Of a stretch of 64,000 nucleotides of DNA, positions 1 through 13,342 are shown piece by piece. Under the pieces are notes generated by a model, which saw nothing but the letters and a program-made list of their open reading frames with translations, did no database searches and was not told the origin of the DNA. The stretch covers positions 5,336,510-5,400,509 of the forward strand of contig NC_061063.1 in NCBI RefSeq assembly GCF_021917145.1, read 5' to 3'. Position 1 is the first letter of the stretch; each line of letters begins with the position of its first letter. A program made the translations under genes and the position numbers. The stretch is from Hypomesus transpacificus. Taxonomy: Eukaryota > Chordata > Actinopteri > Osmeriformes > Osmeridae.

Positions 1-3000
1 TGTAAGTGTTTTCTACAGAAAACGTGGATATTGTCTTTATGGCCACAAAAGCTTACAATGCAAAAGGTTGTAAAGGGGTTTTGAGTTTGTTCATGAGCCA
101 AGTTAGACATACAACACTGTGAACCAGGCTTTATACAAGTAAACACCGACAAAAACATCTAATCTACTTGGCATTTCTACAGTTTGAGAAATGAAATCAC
201 AACACTCCACATGCTGGGGATCATGATGCCGTTTTGGACCCGAATGTGAGCTTGGTTGTGCATGCAAATCAAATCACATCAACAGATCCTTTGTCCGCCG
301 CCAAAGTTGTTAAAGGTTAAGGGTCAGGCTCCTCCTCTGGGGTGGGCCTTTGTGGCCAGTGCACACAGAAAACGACTGACATTAACAAGAGATTTTCACC
401 CTCCTCCTAGATGTTTATCTCTCTGTATTTGTTTGTATCTACTAGTGAATCCTGGTGTGGGTCTCTAAATCAGAGAAGTTAACGAGTGATAGAAAAGACA
501 TCTTAGTTGATCGGCATACAAGCTTCAGGGAGACGTGGAGGGAGGTCAGGTTCAAATGAAAATATAATAGAAATGCCGCGGTGGGTGAAACTCTGGCCAG
601 GTCATCTGAGCCCCATTCCAGAAGGTGTGCCGAGCATGAGAACAGAGGCCAGAGCCTGCTCTGCTGCTCACAATAGCACAGAGGAAGAGGAGGAGGAAGC
701 GGAGGAGTACCAAACAAATGCTTCATTTTTCTCTTTGAGGCACCAGATCCATGGCTCCCTGGAGACTCTTTGTTTTGGATGAGTCAGGGTCAAACCCCCT
801 CACTGAAATTCCCCCCAGGAATTTGTGAGGGAAGTTCTGAAACTATTTTAACCATTTTGGATCCAGGTCATTTGACTGAATTTAAAAAGTTCTTAATATT
901 TGTAGACAGACTTGTTCAGACAAATGTCTGAACAAAAGAGTTCAGACATTCTAAGCCCAAAAGGCAGGAGGCCACCTGTTGGCTGGCTTGAGTCTGCTGA
1001 GCAAACTAACATCTATGCTAACTAGGTTGACAACTGTTTACATGGTGACACTTGACCTTGGACCTGGCTAATCTTTAACCTGACCTCAGTTGTCACTCCC
1101 AGTCCCACAGAAGAAGAGTGTGTGTGTACAGCATCAGAGAAGAAGGGGGGGGGGGGGGGGGGGGGCATGTGCATCTGGATCTTCTCAGGCTTGCTAATTC
1201 AATGATCATTAACATGATTCCAGAAGGAAATGTTCTGTGGTCTGCCATGTGTCAACCAGAGTCCTAGGTCTGTAAAACCTACCTGGAGCAGCTTTTCTTG
1301 GCTAAGCAGTAATGCTGTTTTTATTTAAGTCTTGTGAAAAGTTAATTGAGATCCATCAGGTTGAATAACAGTACATTGTGTGCCTTTTACAAGTAGTGAA
1401 CTCAAAACAAATATAGAATATAGATCCAGCACATAGTATTACAGATAGTACAAGAGAGTGCAGAGTAGTGTACACCAGACTTGGGTCATATTGCTGAGTC
1501 GTATTGGTCCAGTCTGCCTGGAGTTTCCAGAAAAGCAGGATTTGCACATTCAGTACTCCAAAATCTAAATTAGCTCCACTGCAAAAAGATCAACTCAGTT
1601 AAAGAATTTCATGGGATTTCAAATACTACAGACTGCCTACCAAGTCAAAGCACAGCATTGCAATACAGTTCAGTTGCTGTAGCCTAGTCTGTGTAATATG
1701 AACATTAACACAGATACTATCATGATATTCTAGATGTATATCTAGATCTGACAAATTTAACATCAGGTTATTGACAGATAGTCCTGTCTATCTTGGATAC
1801 CATTCTACAAGCGCAATTATGTCTATAAGACAGAAAGTCAATAAGAAAAGCTGTATGTAGTAACCAACCAATCATCTTCTAATCTTATATTTTACACTTG
1901 CATTTTCTAGAACTGACTGTTCACACAAAACACAAAATTATTCAAGGCAGTTTTGCAGAAGTGAAACTAGTATGTAATCCAGAACCAGGAAATATTGAGG
2001 GTGGGGGGCAATAAATAATCTATTTGAAACTGTAATCCATGTACACTGTAAAGCTTGATACATTTCCTAAAATAGTTTGATAAAACAAATTGCCTCGAAC
2101 CATTTGAGTTGAAGAGCTGGATAAATTGAGTCAACATCACCAAAATATAAGTTGAGTTATTCCAACTAAAATGGGCTCCAAGCACTTAATTTAATCAAAC
2201 CTTTTGAGTTAATTTGTCAGGTTTTACAGTGTATTGCATGAGGGTGGTGACCAGAAACAACTAGACAAATTCATGTTTTACAGTCACATACAGTGTGGCT
2301 GTTTATAATGTGCATGTTGGGTAAAGCGATTTTGGGCGCTATTTTTATTCAAAGTTACTGTATTCAGTTACTGTCGTTGGTGATCAGATCATCATTGTAT
2401 CTCATAAAAATACAAAAAACGTGTTCTCATGCTGAGCTTTATAGGAAAGGGTAAGCCGTCATGGCATGTTGTAGTCAATTAGCAGGTGTAATAGCCGTCT
2501 CAGCTTAGCGGGAAACTGCAAAAACATTGCACACGCTTCGTCGGTAAACAATGCATGTTGTGTTTCTAAGTCAATTTTGTAAGATCTGTGTAACCAAGGG
2601 ATATACATCAAAAAGCCGCTTCTTCCTTTTCTGTCTCGCCTAGTTTATGTGAGAAGCCCTTACATAGAGATGACATGTGGGACATCCCAGTCTGCATTTC
2701 ATAAGGGGCTTGAAATAAGGCCACCCTCCCCTTTGCCTTCATATAGGTTTAACCCAGCAAACCAAGAGTGGCGTCCATCTGTAGAAACAATGATTGCATC
2801 CCTAATCTTTTGGAAACTCTGTTTAATCTGTCAAATCCGTCCAGTTCTGAAATATCAGCAGCAGGCCAGCAAACTAAGCCCACACAGACCTACATTTTGA
2901 GATTGTAAAAGATATCAAAATGTAGGTACAAGAGCAGACACTGATCCCGGGGATATCTAACTGGTCTAGGGTGTGGTGGTCTAACCCAGGGTTGGTGTCG

Positions 3001-6000
3001 ACAGAAACACTGTGGGATGAAAGCCTTATAGGAGGTAAAGGCTCAAATTGATTTGAGAGGGCCAACCCAATTTATTTATTTTGTGGTTACAAAAAATATA
3101 AATGTTGCCAACACAGCATCTAATGATGGCTAGAAACCATAGAAAGTAAAAAATATAGACAAAGTAGACAAGCTTTAAATAGTTCAGGCAAAATATGGCA
3201 ACACCAACAAAAACACTTACAGTAAATTGGCTCACCGCCATGGATGCTCAACACAATATTCTAGGACATATTTGGGTCTTTTAATCCTGTTTGTCCACAA
3301 CAATCCACAATCTAAACATACATTTCTATAGGTGAACACTGGAGAGCTTCATCAAAGTATAGCTACTGAGAACGCGTCTTCATAGTTAAGCAAAAGTCCA
3401 GATGTGCTTTTTAGATGGTTCAAAACAAATCACCTTCCTGTTTGGGTCGTAGTTTATCACGTGCTAACTGATACGTGCATGCAATTTCTATGTTAGCGCA
3501 CACACCCTTCAAATATATCAATTGCACTGACAATGAACAAGGTAAACGTGTGCAAATATAATTATCAAAAGACATTGGTCAAACCAAACTAAATAAAAAC
3601 TAAGAATTAAGGGGATACATGAAACCACTTGCCTGTAAAGATGTATTGTCTCCTCGAATTGTCAAACTAAGTCCTTCAAAACTTTTTAAGTGGTAAAGAG
3701 TCTCACAAGTGTCTGGTTATTTACTACGTGCAGCAAAATGCGGATGTATCAGGGAAATTTATAAAGCCCGAGGGCAGCCCAGCCCACTTTTCCTTCAGCT
3801 CTCGCTATTGGATGTCTCTAGATTTGGTACTGCAGTTTATTGTGTCCAGCGGTTGCGTGAGGCAGCTGATGACACAATAACTGGAACTTTTTGAATGACA
3901 AATGAATAGGTCGACCATGTGTTTGAAGCCTTGAAGTAGGCATATGTCATTTTAAACTTTTCGATTTAAACATTTTCCATAATTTTGGTCACGAAGAAAA
4001 AATAGTAGGCAAGTAGTTCGCATTCGTGATTATTTAGTTCAGTGTGAAAGGTATTTTTAAGGGTGATTTGCAACAATGGGGTCCACTTCTATCAGACAGT
4101 GGCTGGGTGTGTACCGGAATTTTGGCAACTCATATTTCGAATGGGAGTGTGCCTAACATTTCCACACAGTCCTTGCTCAGGGAAAAGAGTCACTGTGGTA
4201 TTTTCACCTCCTCTTCCTGACAAATTCACTGAAACACTAACCTTGCTGCAGCAGTTAAATCAGTAGTCAGAGTCAGGAATGTAGCCAAACTAGCAACCTT
4301 TCTTCACATTCACTAATTATTTAAGTGTGTACAAAGGGAGGCCCATCCCTCCCGTTTGACAGTTCTGCATATATCCCAAGTAAATTTCACAGCTCAGTTC
4401 CCATCCACCACTGCAATCAATTGTGCTTAATAAACCTACTATGTCAGTAATCTTCAAAAGTGACAGGTTGTATCTACTGAAATTACCTTGAAGGGTGTGT
4501 GTCGAATAAGTGTGCATTTGTAAACTTCTGATAATGCTTTATGTTGGTTTTCTATCTTGCATAACATGTATTTCCATGCAATTAACCTACAAGTAACCCT
4601 AACTCTTTTGTCTGAATATTTTCTAGTTTATTTGGCTGGAGAAACTGTGTAGAAAGTAAGCAATACACTCAATACTACAAATGCCATTGTTAAAGACACT
4701 AAGTATTGTCATGAATCCAATAAATTGTAGTATTAAAGCGACTAAGGTTGCTGTGGAAATACAATGTCCCTACTGTGGTCATGTAATGTGAACCCTTCAA
4801 CAGGAACACACCAACAATGGACCCATTGGAGTGAAACATAAGCATTATGCTAATCTTACACAGTCACTAACAACGCAGCACCACAAAGTGTATGATTTGC
4901 GGTGTCTCAAGATAACAGTGAAACTACTCTGAAGTGGCAAAAGTGATGCACCAAATATCATCTGATATGATTCAAACGTGGAAAGTTGTTTCATAGACAG
5001 AGCTAGTCGCAAGTTGGTTTTATTGGGGTCAAGTTGAGTGGGCTATCTGGTTCAACAAGTGCCTCAAAACTTGATAAGAGTTGTGGACTTTCACCTGTCT
5101 GATTACAATGTTTGCAGGGGATGTTAAAAATATCTCTCCTAATGCTTGCTTCCAAGTATGCTCCAGGCCCCCCAGGCCTCTCCTCTCTGCCTACACATGA
5201 TCTATTCTACTGAATACTCCCATCCTCATCTTCTTCCCCAAGTTCATTTCTTATGGATCATTGAACACAGTTTAAACACATATCTGTGACCACAATCTGT
5301 GAATAACTACTGCTTCAATGTGATGCTGGTCTTTCTGGACTGGAAGCCTGAATGACGAGAGCTTCTGAGTCAGACATTTGTGACACTGTAGTTAAACTAC
5401 AGGATGCATGTTAAAAACCTGCCATACACTTTACTTGCAGTTTGTGACAGGATAAACTGGAGAGTATGGTGTAAAGGGATCAAATGTTGGATTATGTACG
5501 TAAGGCCTATTTACGAGATGTCAGTGTTTATTATTGACATAAAATCAACTTTGATTACTTTATTTGATCAAACAACAGTTTCTTAAGTAAAATAAACTTT
5601 TTGATTATATTTTTTTACAATACACAATTAGTTAGTTCAAAAGATTTCAGTCTCGAAAAATCTCAATAATTTGGCTTAATGGATACCATGAAGAAGAAAA
5701 AAATGAATGACCAGGTGTCCAGGTTTTTTCTTAAGACTTGTGACTGCACAATCATTAACAGTCCACTTTTCAGGACAATGTTTGTTTGGTCTAGGAGGGC
5801 ACAGATGTCAAAGTTCAAACTAACATTGACCTAACATTGACACTAGCATATCATCTACAGAAATCTTGGAAATCTTGAACCTAATGGTAGCAAACAGATC
5901 TCTTAAAATCAATGGTAAAAAATAGCTCCAGTTTTTCTCTTAGTTTTTTATATTGATTTGATGCAGAAGCAAAACATGCCACTTAATTATAACTAAATAT

Positions 6001-8895
6001 ACATTTTGGAGATTCCCTTTTGCATATCCGATGTTATTGAAAGACATTGTCGACAGACAACAACAAAAAGTTAGTAGCAGCCAGCTACTAGGGTAGGGTT
6101 AAAGGGATGGGTCCTGTGACGTCGGAGAATGCACTGAAATAACACACCATGCTGTGTCACAGGTGGGGGGGTGCTGTTTTAGCCAGTACCCTGCAACAGG
6201 AAAATGAGTTTATACATTTTGGGAAAACAAAACTGTATATCTAAACACTGGACACAGCTGGGGCACTCTGCTACACAGTGGGGGGAGGGATGGACGGCAG
6301 GAGAAGGGGAAAGGCAAGGATAGATGTGAAACACCTGGGGGCAATCACTAAGAATGAGCATGTGGGAGTCGGGTGGGAGTTAGGATACAGTGGGACGGTT
6401 GGTGCAGCAGAGGGTGTGTGTGGGGGGGGGGGGGGGGCGGGGTACCAGAGGTTTGCATTAAAAAGGTAACAGGGGTTGAAGAGGATAAACTGCATGCCAT
6501 CTACACTGGAGCCACACTAGTTCAATTGAAGGGGACTGATGATATAGAAAAGGAGTGGGGTCAAAGAAAGAGAGAAAGCAAGAAAGAGAGCGTGTGATGA
6601 AGGGATGATAAGTTAACTGGAGAACTGCATTTGTTGTTTTCCTTCTGACCCTGTGACCTCAATCCAATTATTTAACTTAAGTCAAATGAATTTAGGTGAC
6701 TTTTATACATTCATTTCAACCTGTTTTAAATTAGGGGTAAAGTGCATGTTGTTCAATGGTTATAACATTGCACTTAATGGTGACTAGTGTTAATGATTGG
6801 CTTAGAGAAAATGAGTCAGACTTCTTGGCATGGATATCGAGAGTAGGCAGTAAATGATTTCAAAATATTCAAGTCATAGGATCGTATGGAAAAGTTCCCC
6901 TTCGCAGCTCTGTACCTCAAAACAAGGTCACTGAAGTAGGTCGTGAAGCAAAGATCCCTTCTTATGACAAAGTAACGGCTTTTCTTGATGTAGCGTAATT
7001 GTTTATCAACACATCGATCGCATTCGAGGCATTCATGCCTTTGTGTTGTTTATATAGTACCAAGAACGATGCTGCCTAATTGTATACGTGGAATACGCTG
7101 TTTTCCAGGACATATTTACGGTTTCTTAGGCTACTATAGCTAAATCCTACACATATTAAATATGTATTTTATGATCATTGTTGAAATCCATGCCACGCAC
7201 TTCGTTCCTTTGTGCAAATGGCCACAGACATAATGGATTAGGCTGATTCTGATCACAAAAAAAAAAAAAAAACATTTACAGTACAACGAGATACTACTGT
7301 GGGAGTTATATGACTTGTAAGGTGGTGCCGAGACGTGAAAGACGTGCGCAACGTGACTCCGGGAGATATTGGGCGGGGCCACAGCAGTGCGCGGGTTGTT
7401 TATCCTTTCCATAAATGAATACAATGCTTCTTGGGTAATCGAATTAAATTTCTTGTCCATCATTTATGGTATTCGGAGGTCATCCTTTCAAAGTTATGTG
7501 TCAACCAACACGCTGTCAAATCTCTGGGAAATACGCTTATTTGAACAACATCAACACACTCTACTGTAATATAATTGTTTGTACCATAGTGTCTGAAATT
7601 CAGTAAATGTGTGCACATATGTGGCCACTTTTAAACAGACTTACCATGCAAGCTTTTTCTAGAATAGTGTCAGTATAGGCCTCTATAATGAGAGTTTGAG
7701 TGTGGAATTTTTTGTTGGCCTAGGTCAATTTACTACTTTTACTGCTAGCCAATTTACTCTCAGAATAAAGAGAGCTAAACGAACCACAAACCTGCAAGTA
7801 ATCCTCGGACAAACAATGAAGACTAAAGAATGCGGTTCAATATCTAGAAAAAACAACGACCCGGTTCCTGAATGGAGAGGGGAGATCGTGTTCTGTCCCA
7901 ATTTGCCCTTTCTCCCTACCTGTGTAGGCATGATTCGTTTTTCGGAATGATTGCCAGAAAGGCTGTGTGTGCGTTATCTTGGCTGATAAATCAGCAGAGG
8001 ATAGGTGGAGAGGTAAGGGATGGACAAAAGCAAGGAAGAAAGAAGAGAGGGTGGAAGAGGCAGTTGTAATACGTTGGTCATTGGTAATCCCATGCATTTG
8101 ACGTGGGCTGGACTCCCGCTCACCCAGTCAACACTTCGTCTGCCCAGTCTGACCACACACAGTCAGCCATGGTATGACGCAATTGACTCGTGATACAGGG
8201 GTGACGAAGTTGTGCTGCTATATCTTTCGAATAATGACACAAATCTGTTTGTGTATCTGCCCGTGTATAGGATTTTAGGACAGTGAGTTTTCCAACGGTT
8301 GTCTCAAGAACCGGGCACGCTGCACAATTCTTATTTCGCTAGTGTCCTTTTTACAATCCAACAGAGTGCGGTGCCGAGATTGACGTTGTTTCGATAAGTA
8401 TTTTCGACATGAAATATTTTGACGAGATTTGTCACCGACATAATCGCTGGCATGGTGCCCTATTTAAAGTAATTGGTATGGCCTATTTGTGTTTCACCGA
8501 CATCGACGGCATCGCGGGAAATGTTTTAAATAGTTTTCCACAATTTAAAACTAAATGGACAGTTAATTAAATCTTCACATCCAAGATAAAGAGCTATAAA
8601 TCCCAAACTGAATACTAGGGCTGGAGCATAGGCCTGTGCAAGATTGACGGACACGCCCCAAACGTCATAAACAAGCTTCACGGTTTGTCTTCTTTACAAT
8701 GTGTGGCAAGATAGAAACAACAGATGTATACTGTGTGTACGCATGTGCATGTACAAAACTTTCTAGAGGAGGGGCACCCTGTGGTGTTTGTTTTGCTATA
8801 CACTCTTTGCCCTCGACCTTTGCATCTTCTAGCTCGGACGTGATTGTGAACATCCATTCACCGAGGTTTCACCACAAACTCGAAGTGCCAAACTT
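1..8895. other. Intergenic DNA, no supported gene
   Basis: This AT-rich stretch has only short open frames on both strands. None shows a recognisable domain, a plausible splice pattern or codon structure. It contains a pure G run near 1145-1166, a G-rich run near 6421-6437, an A run near 7257-7272 and GA-rich patches near 6560-6595. I see no RNA gene. It could hold distal regulatory sequence or untranslated exons of a neighbour beyond the window, but the sequence alone does not show that. Confidence 0.5.
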
Positions 8896-9125
8896 GTGAG
8901 TCAGGTGGCTGAGCGGTTAGGAAATCGGGCTAGTAATCAGAAGGTCGCTGGTTCTATTCCCGGCCGTGCCAAATGACTGTGTGTCCTTGGGCAATGCACT
9001 TCACCCTACTTGCCTCGAGGGGAATATCCTTGTACTTACTGTAAATCGCTCTGGGGGAATATCCTTGTACTTACTGTAAATCGCTCTGGATAAGAGCGTC
9101 TGCTAAATGACTAAATGTAATGTAA
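8896..9125 (+). repeat. tRNA-derived SINE with L2-type tail
   Basis: The 5' part resembles a tRNA. An A-box-like TGGCTGAGCGG lies near 8905-8915 and a B-box-like GGTTCTATTCC near 8950-8960, so it probably descends from a Leu/Ser-type tRNA and once had a Pol III promoter. The 3' part ends in a hairpin-like tail (CTCTGGATAAGAGCGTCTGC, then AAATGACTAAATGTAATG) near 9076-9123. A similar tail occurs on the L2 fragment at 19563-20130 and alone at 58603-58672, so it was probably mobilised by L2 enzymes. A segment of about 36 bp (AATATCCTTGTACTTACTG and neighbours) is tandemly duplicated at about 9021-9092. Confidence 0.85.
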
Positions 9126-9589
9126 AACATGGAACATCTGTGTGTACTTAGGCTATGCCATTTAAACTAATATATTGATTAAATGAAATACAAAGAGATG
9201 TTGCAGCTGAGCAATATAAAACATAGGTTTTGTTGGAGGAACAGATAAAAAATCCTAATTCTAAATTGGGACAAATGTAGTGGGTTCAAGGCTATCGTTG
9301 TCCTTTCTGTTCATGTGGTCTTGAGTTCAGGTAGCCCGAGTGCCCTGCAGGAGCACCACGTACCTTGTGTGGAGACCATTTTAGAAAATGAAATCCGAGT
9401 TACTACCTGTTTGCTTACCTTTCGCTTGGTCAGTAATCTTGAAATTATGTCATCGTTCTGGATGACAAGCATTTTGGAAAGAAGAGTCTAGATTATAAGG
9501 ACATGCATTTCCAGGTGGCGTTTATACCCGTAGAATCCGACACAAAAGGACTATGTCAAATACTGAACATTTAACGTTTGCCAAAATCA
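9126..9589. other. Spacer downstream of the forkhead gene
   Basis: No gene is visible. The right edge carries a possible poly(A) signal for the minus-strand forkhead gene: TTTAAT at 9590-9595 reads ATTAAA on the minus strand, about 65 bases past that gene's stop codon. Confidence 0.35.
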
Positions 9590-9659
9590 TTTAATCACAA
9601 TAAAAATACAATACAAAATAAACCTAACATTACAGTGCTCAATAAAAAGTTGATGATCT

Positions 9660-10769
9660 TCACAAACGTAAATGTTGATCATAATCATATTCAGAGGCAG
9701 GATATTGTGCATAACGGCTATATGTGCCAATCATGAAATGTGGATCAAAGGATGTTTTAGTGTACTCAGCCATAGATCTAATATTGGGCTCAATACACAT
9801 CCTCTTTGTGGGCCTCGCACTGTAAGCATGGAAATCACGGCCTATGTCGCCTCCTGTTGTGTAGATGCAGTAACTATCATCAGCACGGGGAACACGGTGC
9901 GTCTGAACAGGTGGGCAGTCCCAACTCAACCTCCTTTTCATTCCAACTACCCTCTCTTCTTGCCACGGGAGCTGCTCTGCCCTGACGGATGCGCTGCACA
10001 CAACCGACGGTGAAGCGTGTCTGGGGCCACGGTTGCTAGGACAGTTTTTCCTCAGCAGTGATTCGATGGAGAAAGAACTACTGAACTTCTCGTGTTTCTT
10101 TTGAGCGTGGTGGGCTGCAGGGGTCGGCGAGTCCGTAACGCTGAGTTTGACTGGTCTGTTTTCAATTTTCACTGGGGAAGACCACACGGGGGATTGTTCA
10201 AGTATGCCCTTGAAGTGGCGTCGTACCATCTTCTCCGTAATTCGACTTTCGTCGACTTTCCAGTAGTTTTTCTTGGCAAGTGGCATATCTGTCCGCATTG
10301 GAACCTGAAATAAATGCACAAACAATAACTATTTTGTTCATAAGCGTGAGGAGGAGCAGATCGAAGGGTAGATAGGCTACTTCAATATAAAGTTAAACGC
10401 CTCAACATACCTTAATAAAACAGCTGTTGGTTGATAAGCAGACTCGGATGTTGTTCTCAAGTCCCTTTCTTTCTCCCGATACAATTACTTGGATCTTCTG
10501 CATCATCTGAAAATCAAAAAACATCATCAGGCCGAATTGTAGACTGTTTAAAAACTTACAGAGATTAACCGGTAAGTCAAGTCTGCTTTAGTATAGTATG
10601 GTAGGGTCTAGATATTTACCTCACTAAATGTGAGCATCCTGTCAGGAGAGTCTTGGAGAACTTGTGTGATCAGGGCCAGATAGGTCGTTCCCTTCTGGTA
10701 TCTTCTTCGCTGAACTGCGCCGTTCGGGGGAACTTGGTGAGTTTGGTAAGTTCCAAAGTTCTCAGCCAT
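9660..10769 (-). CDS. FoxH1-like forkhead transcription factor, divergent
   Basis: Three coding exons join in frame: 10769-10620 (ATG at 10767-10769), 10506-10411 and 10304-9660, giving 296 aa. A winged-helix forkhead domain spans about residues 28-105. It opens with TTYLALITQVLQDSP and ends with KKNYWKVDESRIT. Two introns fall inside the domain; FoxH1 is also a three-exon gene. The recognition helix reads ENNIRVCLS where canonical forkheads have the NSIRHNLS type, so the DNA-contacting His is Val here. FSIESLL at about residue 160 fits the EH1 Groucho/TLE-binding motif reported in FoxH1. I see no clear Smad-interaction motif in the C-terminal half. By family it should be a nuclear DNA-binding regulator, and FoxH1 mediates Nodal/Activin signals. 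It could instead be a fish-specific FoxH1 paralogue. Forkhead membership is firm; the FoxH1 label is moderate. Confidence 0.8.
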
Positions 10770-11390
10770 GTTAAATGTCGGTTGTTGCAGAGTTAAGTAT
10801 AGTCACTGAGCACTGATGTATCAACCTTCCTCCAACCTTCCTCCGTGGATCTGTAATGATGAAGTCCCAGACCTCTATAAATGTCCTGCAGGAACAATAT
10901 AGGCTAGCAGTAGGTGTGCATTCCAAGTTAACGATTTCCTTTCATACCTGGACAAGGTGATAAACGTATAGGGCGGGACTCTGACAACGTCTCCAGTTGC
11001 AGCTAGGCCCCTCTGCATGCTCTGTTCTGAGTGACCAATCCCCCCCCCCCCCCCCCTACGGATTTCTATGAACCTGAACCAATTGCAAATTAAACTAAAC
11101 TCAGTCTTAATCGAGGAGCATGGATTTTAACTAATCTATTCTTTTGTCCAAGAGGCCCCTCACATACCAAACGTTTTCACCCCATTTATCATTATTGTTT
11201 TGGGCAAATATGCGTCACTAAAGAAGTTAAAGCTAGCCGTTATCACCAAGGGATGCAGTTATTTTAAGACCTGTTTAAAGCACCCAATAGACTACAACTG
11301 CTGGTCTACCAACATGTTCAAATGTTCAATGAGCTTAAGCTATATTACAACCCATTTTAAATGATCATAGTCAACTCTAATCTGTTCAAA
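10770..11390. other. Upstream region of the forkhead gene
   Basis: This is the 5' flank of the minus-strand forkhead gene and should hold its promoter. No canonical TATA box could be assigned with confidence. A poly-C run lies near 11040-11056. No further gene is visible. Confidence 0.3.
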
Positions 11391-11604
11391 TAGTGGTTCT
11401 CAACCCTGGTCCTGAAGTACCCACTGTCCTGCATGTTTTAGATATTTCCCTGCTCCAACACACCTGATTCCAATGAATGGGTCGTTATCTAGTTATGCAG
11501 AAGCATGCTAACAACCATTCATTTGAATCAGGTGTGTTGGAACAGAGAAATATCTAAACCATGCAGGACAGGGGGTACTTGAGGACCAGGGTTGAGAACC
11601 ACTG
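11391..11604. mobile_element. Palindromic hAT-type MITE
   Basis: The left end reads AGTGGTTCTCAACCCTGGTC and the right end is its near-perfect inverted complement, ending GTTGAGAACCACTG. The arms stay complementary deep inside: ATGAATGGG/CATTCATTTG and CACACCTGATTC/GAATCAGGTGTG flank a short centre. The terminal CAGTGGTTCTCAAC type is known for hAT/Charlie elements. There is no coding capacity. A clean 8-bp target duplication is not obvious, so the insertion is probably old. Confidence 0.75.
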
Positions 11605-12411
11605 GGCTAAAAGGTATTAATGTAAAAACATAGCATAGGCCTTTGGGTGTGTCTTTATATTTTCTGAATGTTTGCATGGTATATGTAAGTCTAAACGCAT
11701 TACGTAGCTTAAATTTAAAATCAGTCAAGCCACGTTTAGGGATTTCCAGTTATTCTTAGATAACAGCCTATTCAAGATAATATATTTTCCCCATTCTTAT
11801 ATTTGGCAGTTTAGCAAAAATGTATCATCTAATGTTGTCAACTATGTACCCTAGTCCGATAGAGGTCTAGGCTACTCGTAGTCTCGTTGGATGTGCAGGA
11901 CACGGTCATGCTTTTGAGTTAACAGTTCTACACATTTAGCAGGCTGGATGTAAATTATGCAGTTGACCTCTCCTGATTACCAGGACAATAGAAGGGACTA
12001 ATGAGGCGAAAATCTCTGGAATGTGGGAGGCCCAGGAAAGTAGCTCAACCCCAAAAAACATAGGCCTAACAAGTTTTTAAATGCGTTTGAGCAGAAGCCC
12101 ACATTCCAATGATCATCACCTAATTTCTAGGTTAATTGATGTGCACACCTGGACAGAGGGAACACTTAACATTGCCCTGCCTCACATTTGGTTGTGAATA
12201 TTTGACCATTAACATCCTTTTTGCATGTCAATAAAAAGTGTGTCAGAGTAAAACATTTTTTTTTTACAATTCGATTTTTTTGGACCTTGTATGCTTGCTG
12301 CCCATTTCAAATAAAGAAAGATTTACCATTACAATTTTAAATACATTGCTACACCTCCATGCACATTCAGACCATTAACAGACACACAACGAAGTTCAAA
12401 TAAAATGTCAC
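11605..12411. other. Spacer between beta-catenin 3' end and MITE
   Basis: AT-rich spacer with no supported gene or RNA. It lies beyond the likely poly(A) site of the beta-catenin gene. Confidence 0.4.
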
Positions 12412-12417
12412 TTTATT
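12412..12417 (-). terminator. Candidate beta-catenin poly(A) signal
   Basis: TTTATT on the plus strand is AATAAA on the minus strand, about 0.9 kb past the beta-catenin stop. The intervening AT-rich DNA is compatible with a long 3' UTR. Other AATAAA-like sites exist, so this choice is tentative. Confidence 0.4.
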
Positions 12418-13342
12418 GGTCAGTTGTGTCATAACCATGTGTCTAAAATAAGCACAGCAGACAACAACCGTTTTATTCACCTAGCTACCACTGATAGCAC
12501 ATAAAACATGGTTTTATTGGACCAGTATACAACTGTTTAGACGGCCAATGATAGCATACAAAAGTTTTGTTAACCTACCATGAAAGTATAAAAACACTAT
12601 TTCTATGCTCCTTCTCACACCCAACTTTCTAGGACAGTAGTGACACTGATATTAGTTATGCTTTAACAAGCATGTATGCATAATTCTCAATTTTCTGATA
12701 TTGTAAAAACAGAGTAAGATTCAACTGAGTATTAGTGTTGTACACGTGACAAAACAAAGGGAACGTTTGGTATACCACTATAACTTAACGCTACATAACA
12801 TACTTTAAAATAAAAATGTATAAAATGATTCAAAGAAATGAATGATTGTGAGAGCCAAGGCAAGCTGAATCAGTACCTTAACAGAGACTGAGTAAAAAAA
12901 CAATAACAATAAAGTAGAAAAACAACCACTATAAAGAAAAGAGCAAGGCTAATACATTTGTGATTCCATCTCTAGATTCACCTCCTGTGCAGTCTTTAGT
13001 CTAAGCATCCAGCTTCATAACCCTCCTAGTGTTCTCTCCCTCATCATCCTCATCCCCACAACTTCCACTTACTTTTCCACGGTAACCAAATCTGTGTGTA
13101 TTCATCATGTGTCAGGCACTTTCCAATATCAATACTCTCCCTCTCAACCTTCAGCAACTCCACTAGCCAATCACAACACAGCTGCAGATGATAGAGGCCA
13201 ATCACGATGCAGCTTGATCCCAACTACAGCTGAAGGGGGGGGTGGGGGGGAGAGACTGTTAGGGGGACATAAAACACCATCTCCCCCTTTCCTCCACACA
13301 AACCACCTGGAAAAGCCCCTCAACATCAAGACAGACTGTGTG

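Noticed and set aside
507-782. 91-aa frame with an EEEEEE run near the left edge
   Set aside because: No domain, no splice context and no match to a known family. The acidic run comes from a short GAGGAG repeat.
8896-8970. tRNA gene
   Set aside because: A and B boxes are present but the anticodon and acceptor stems do not form well, and the sequence continues into a SINE body and tail.
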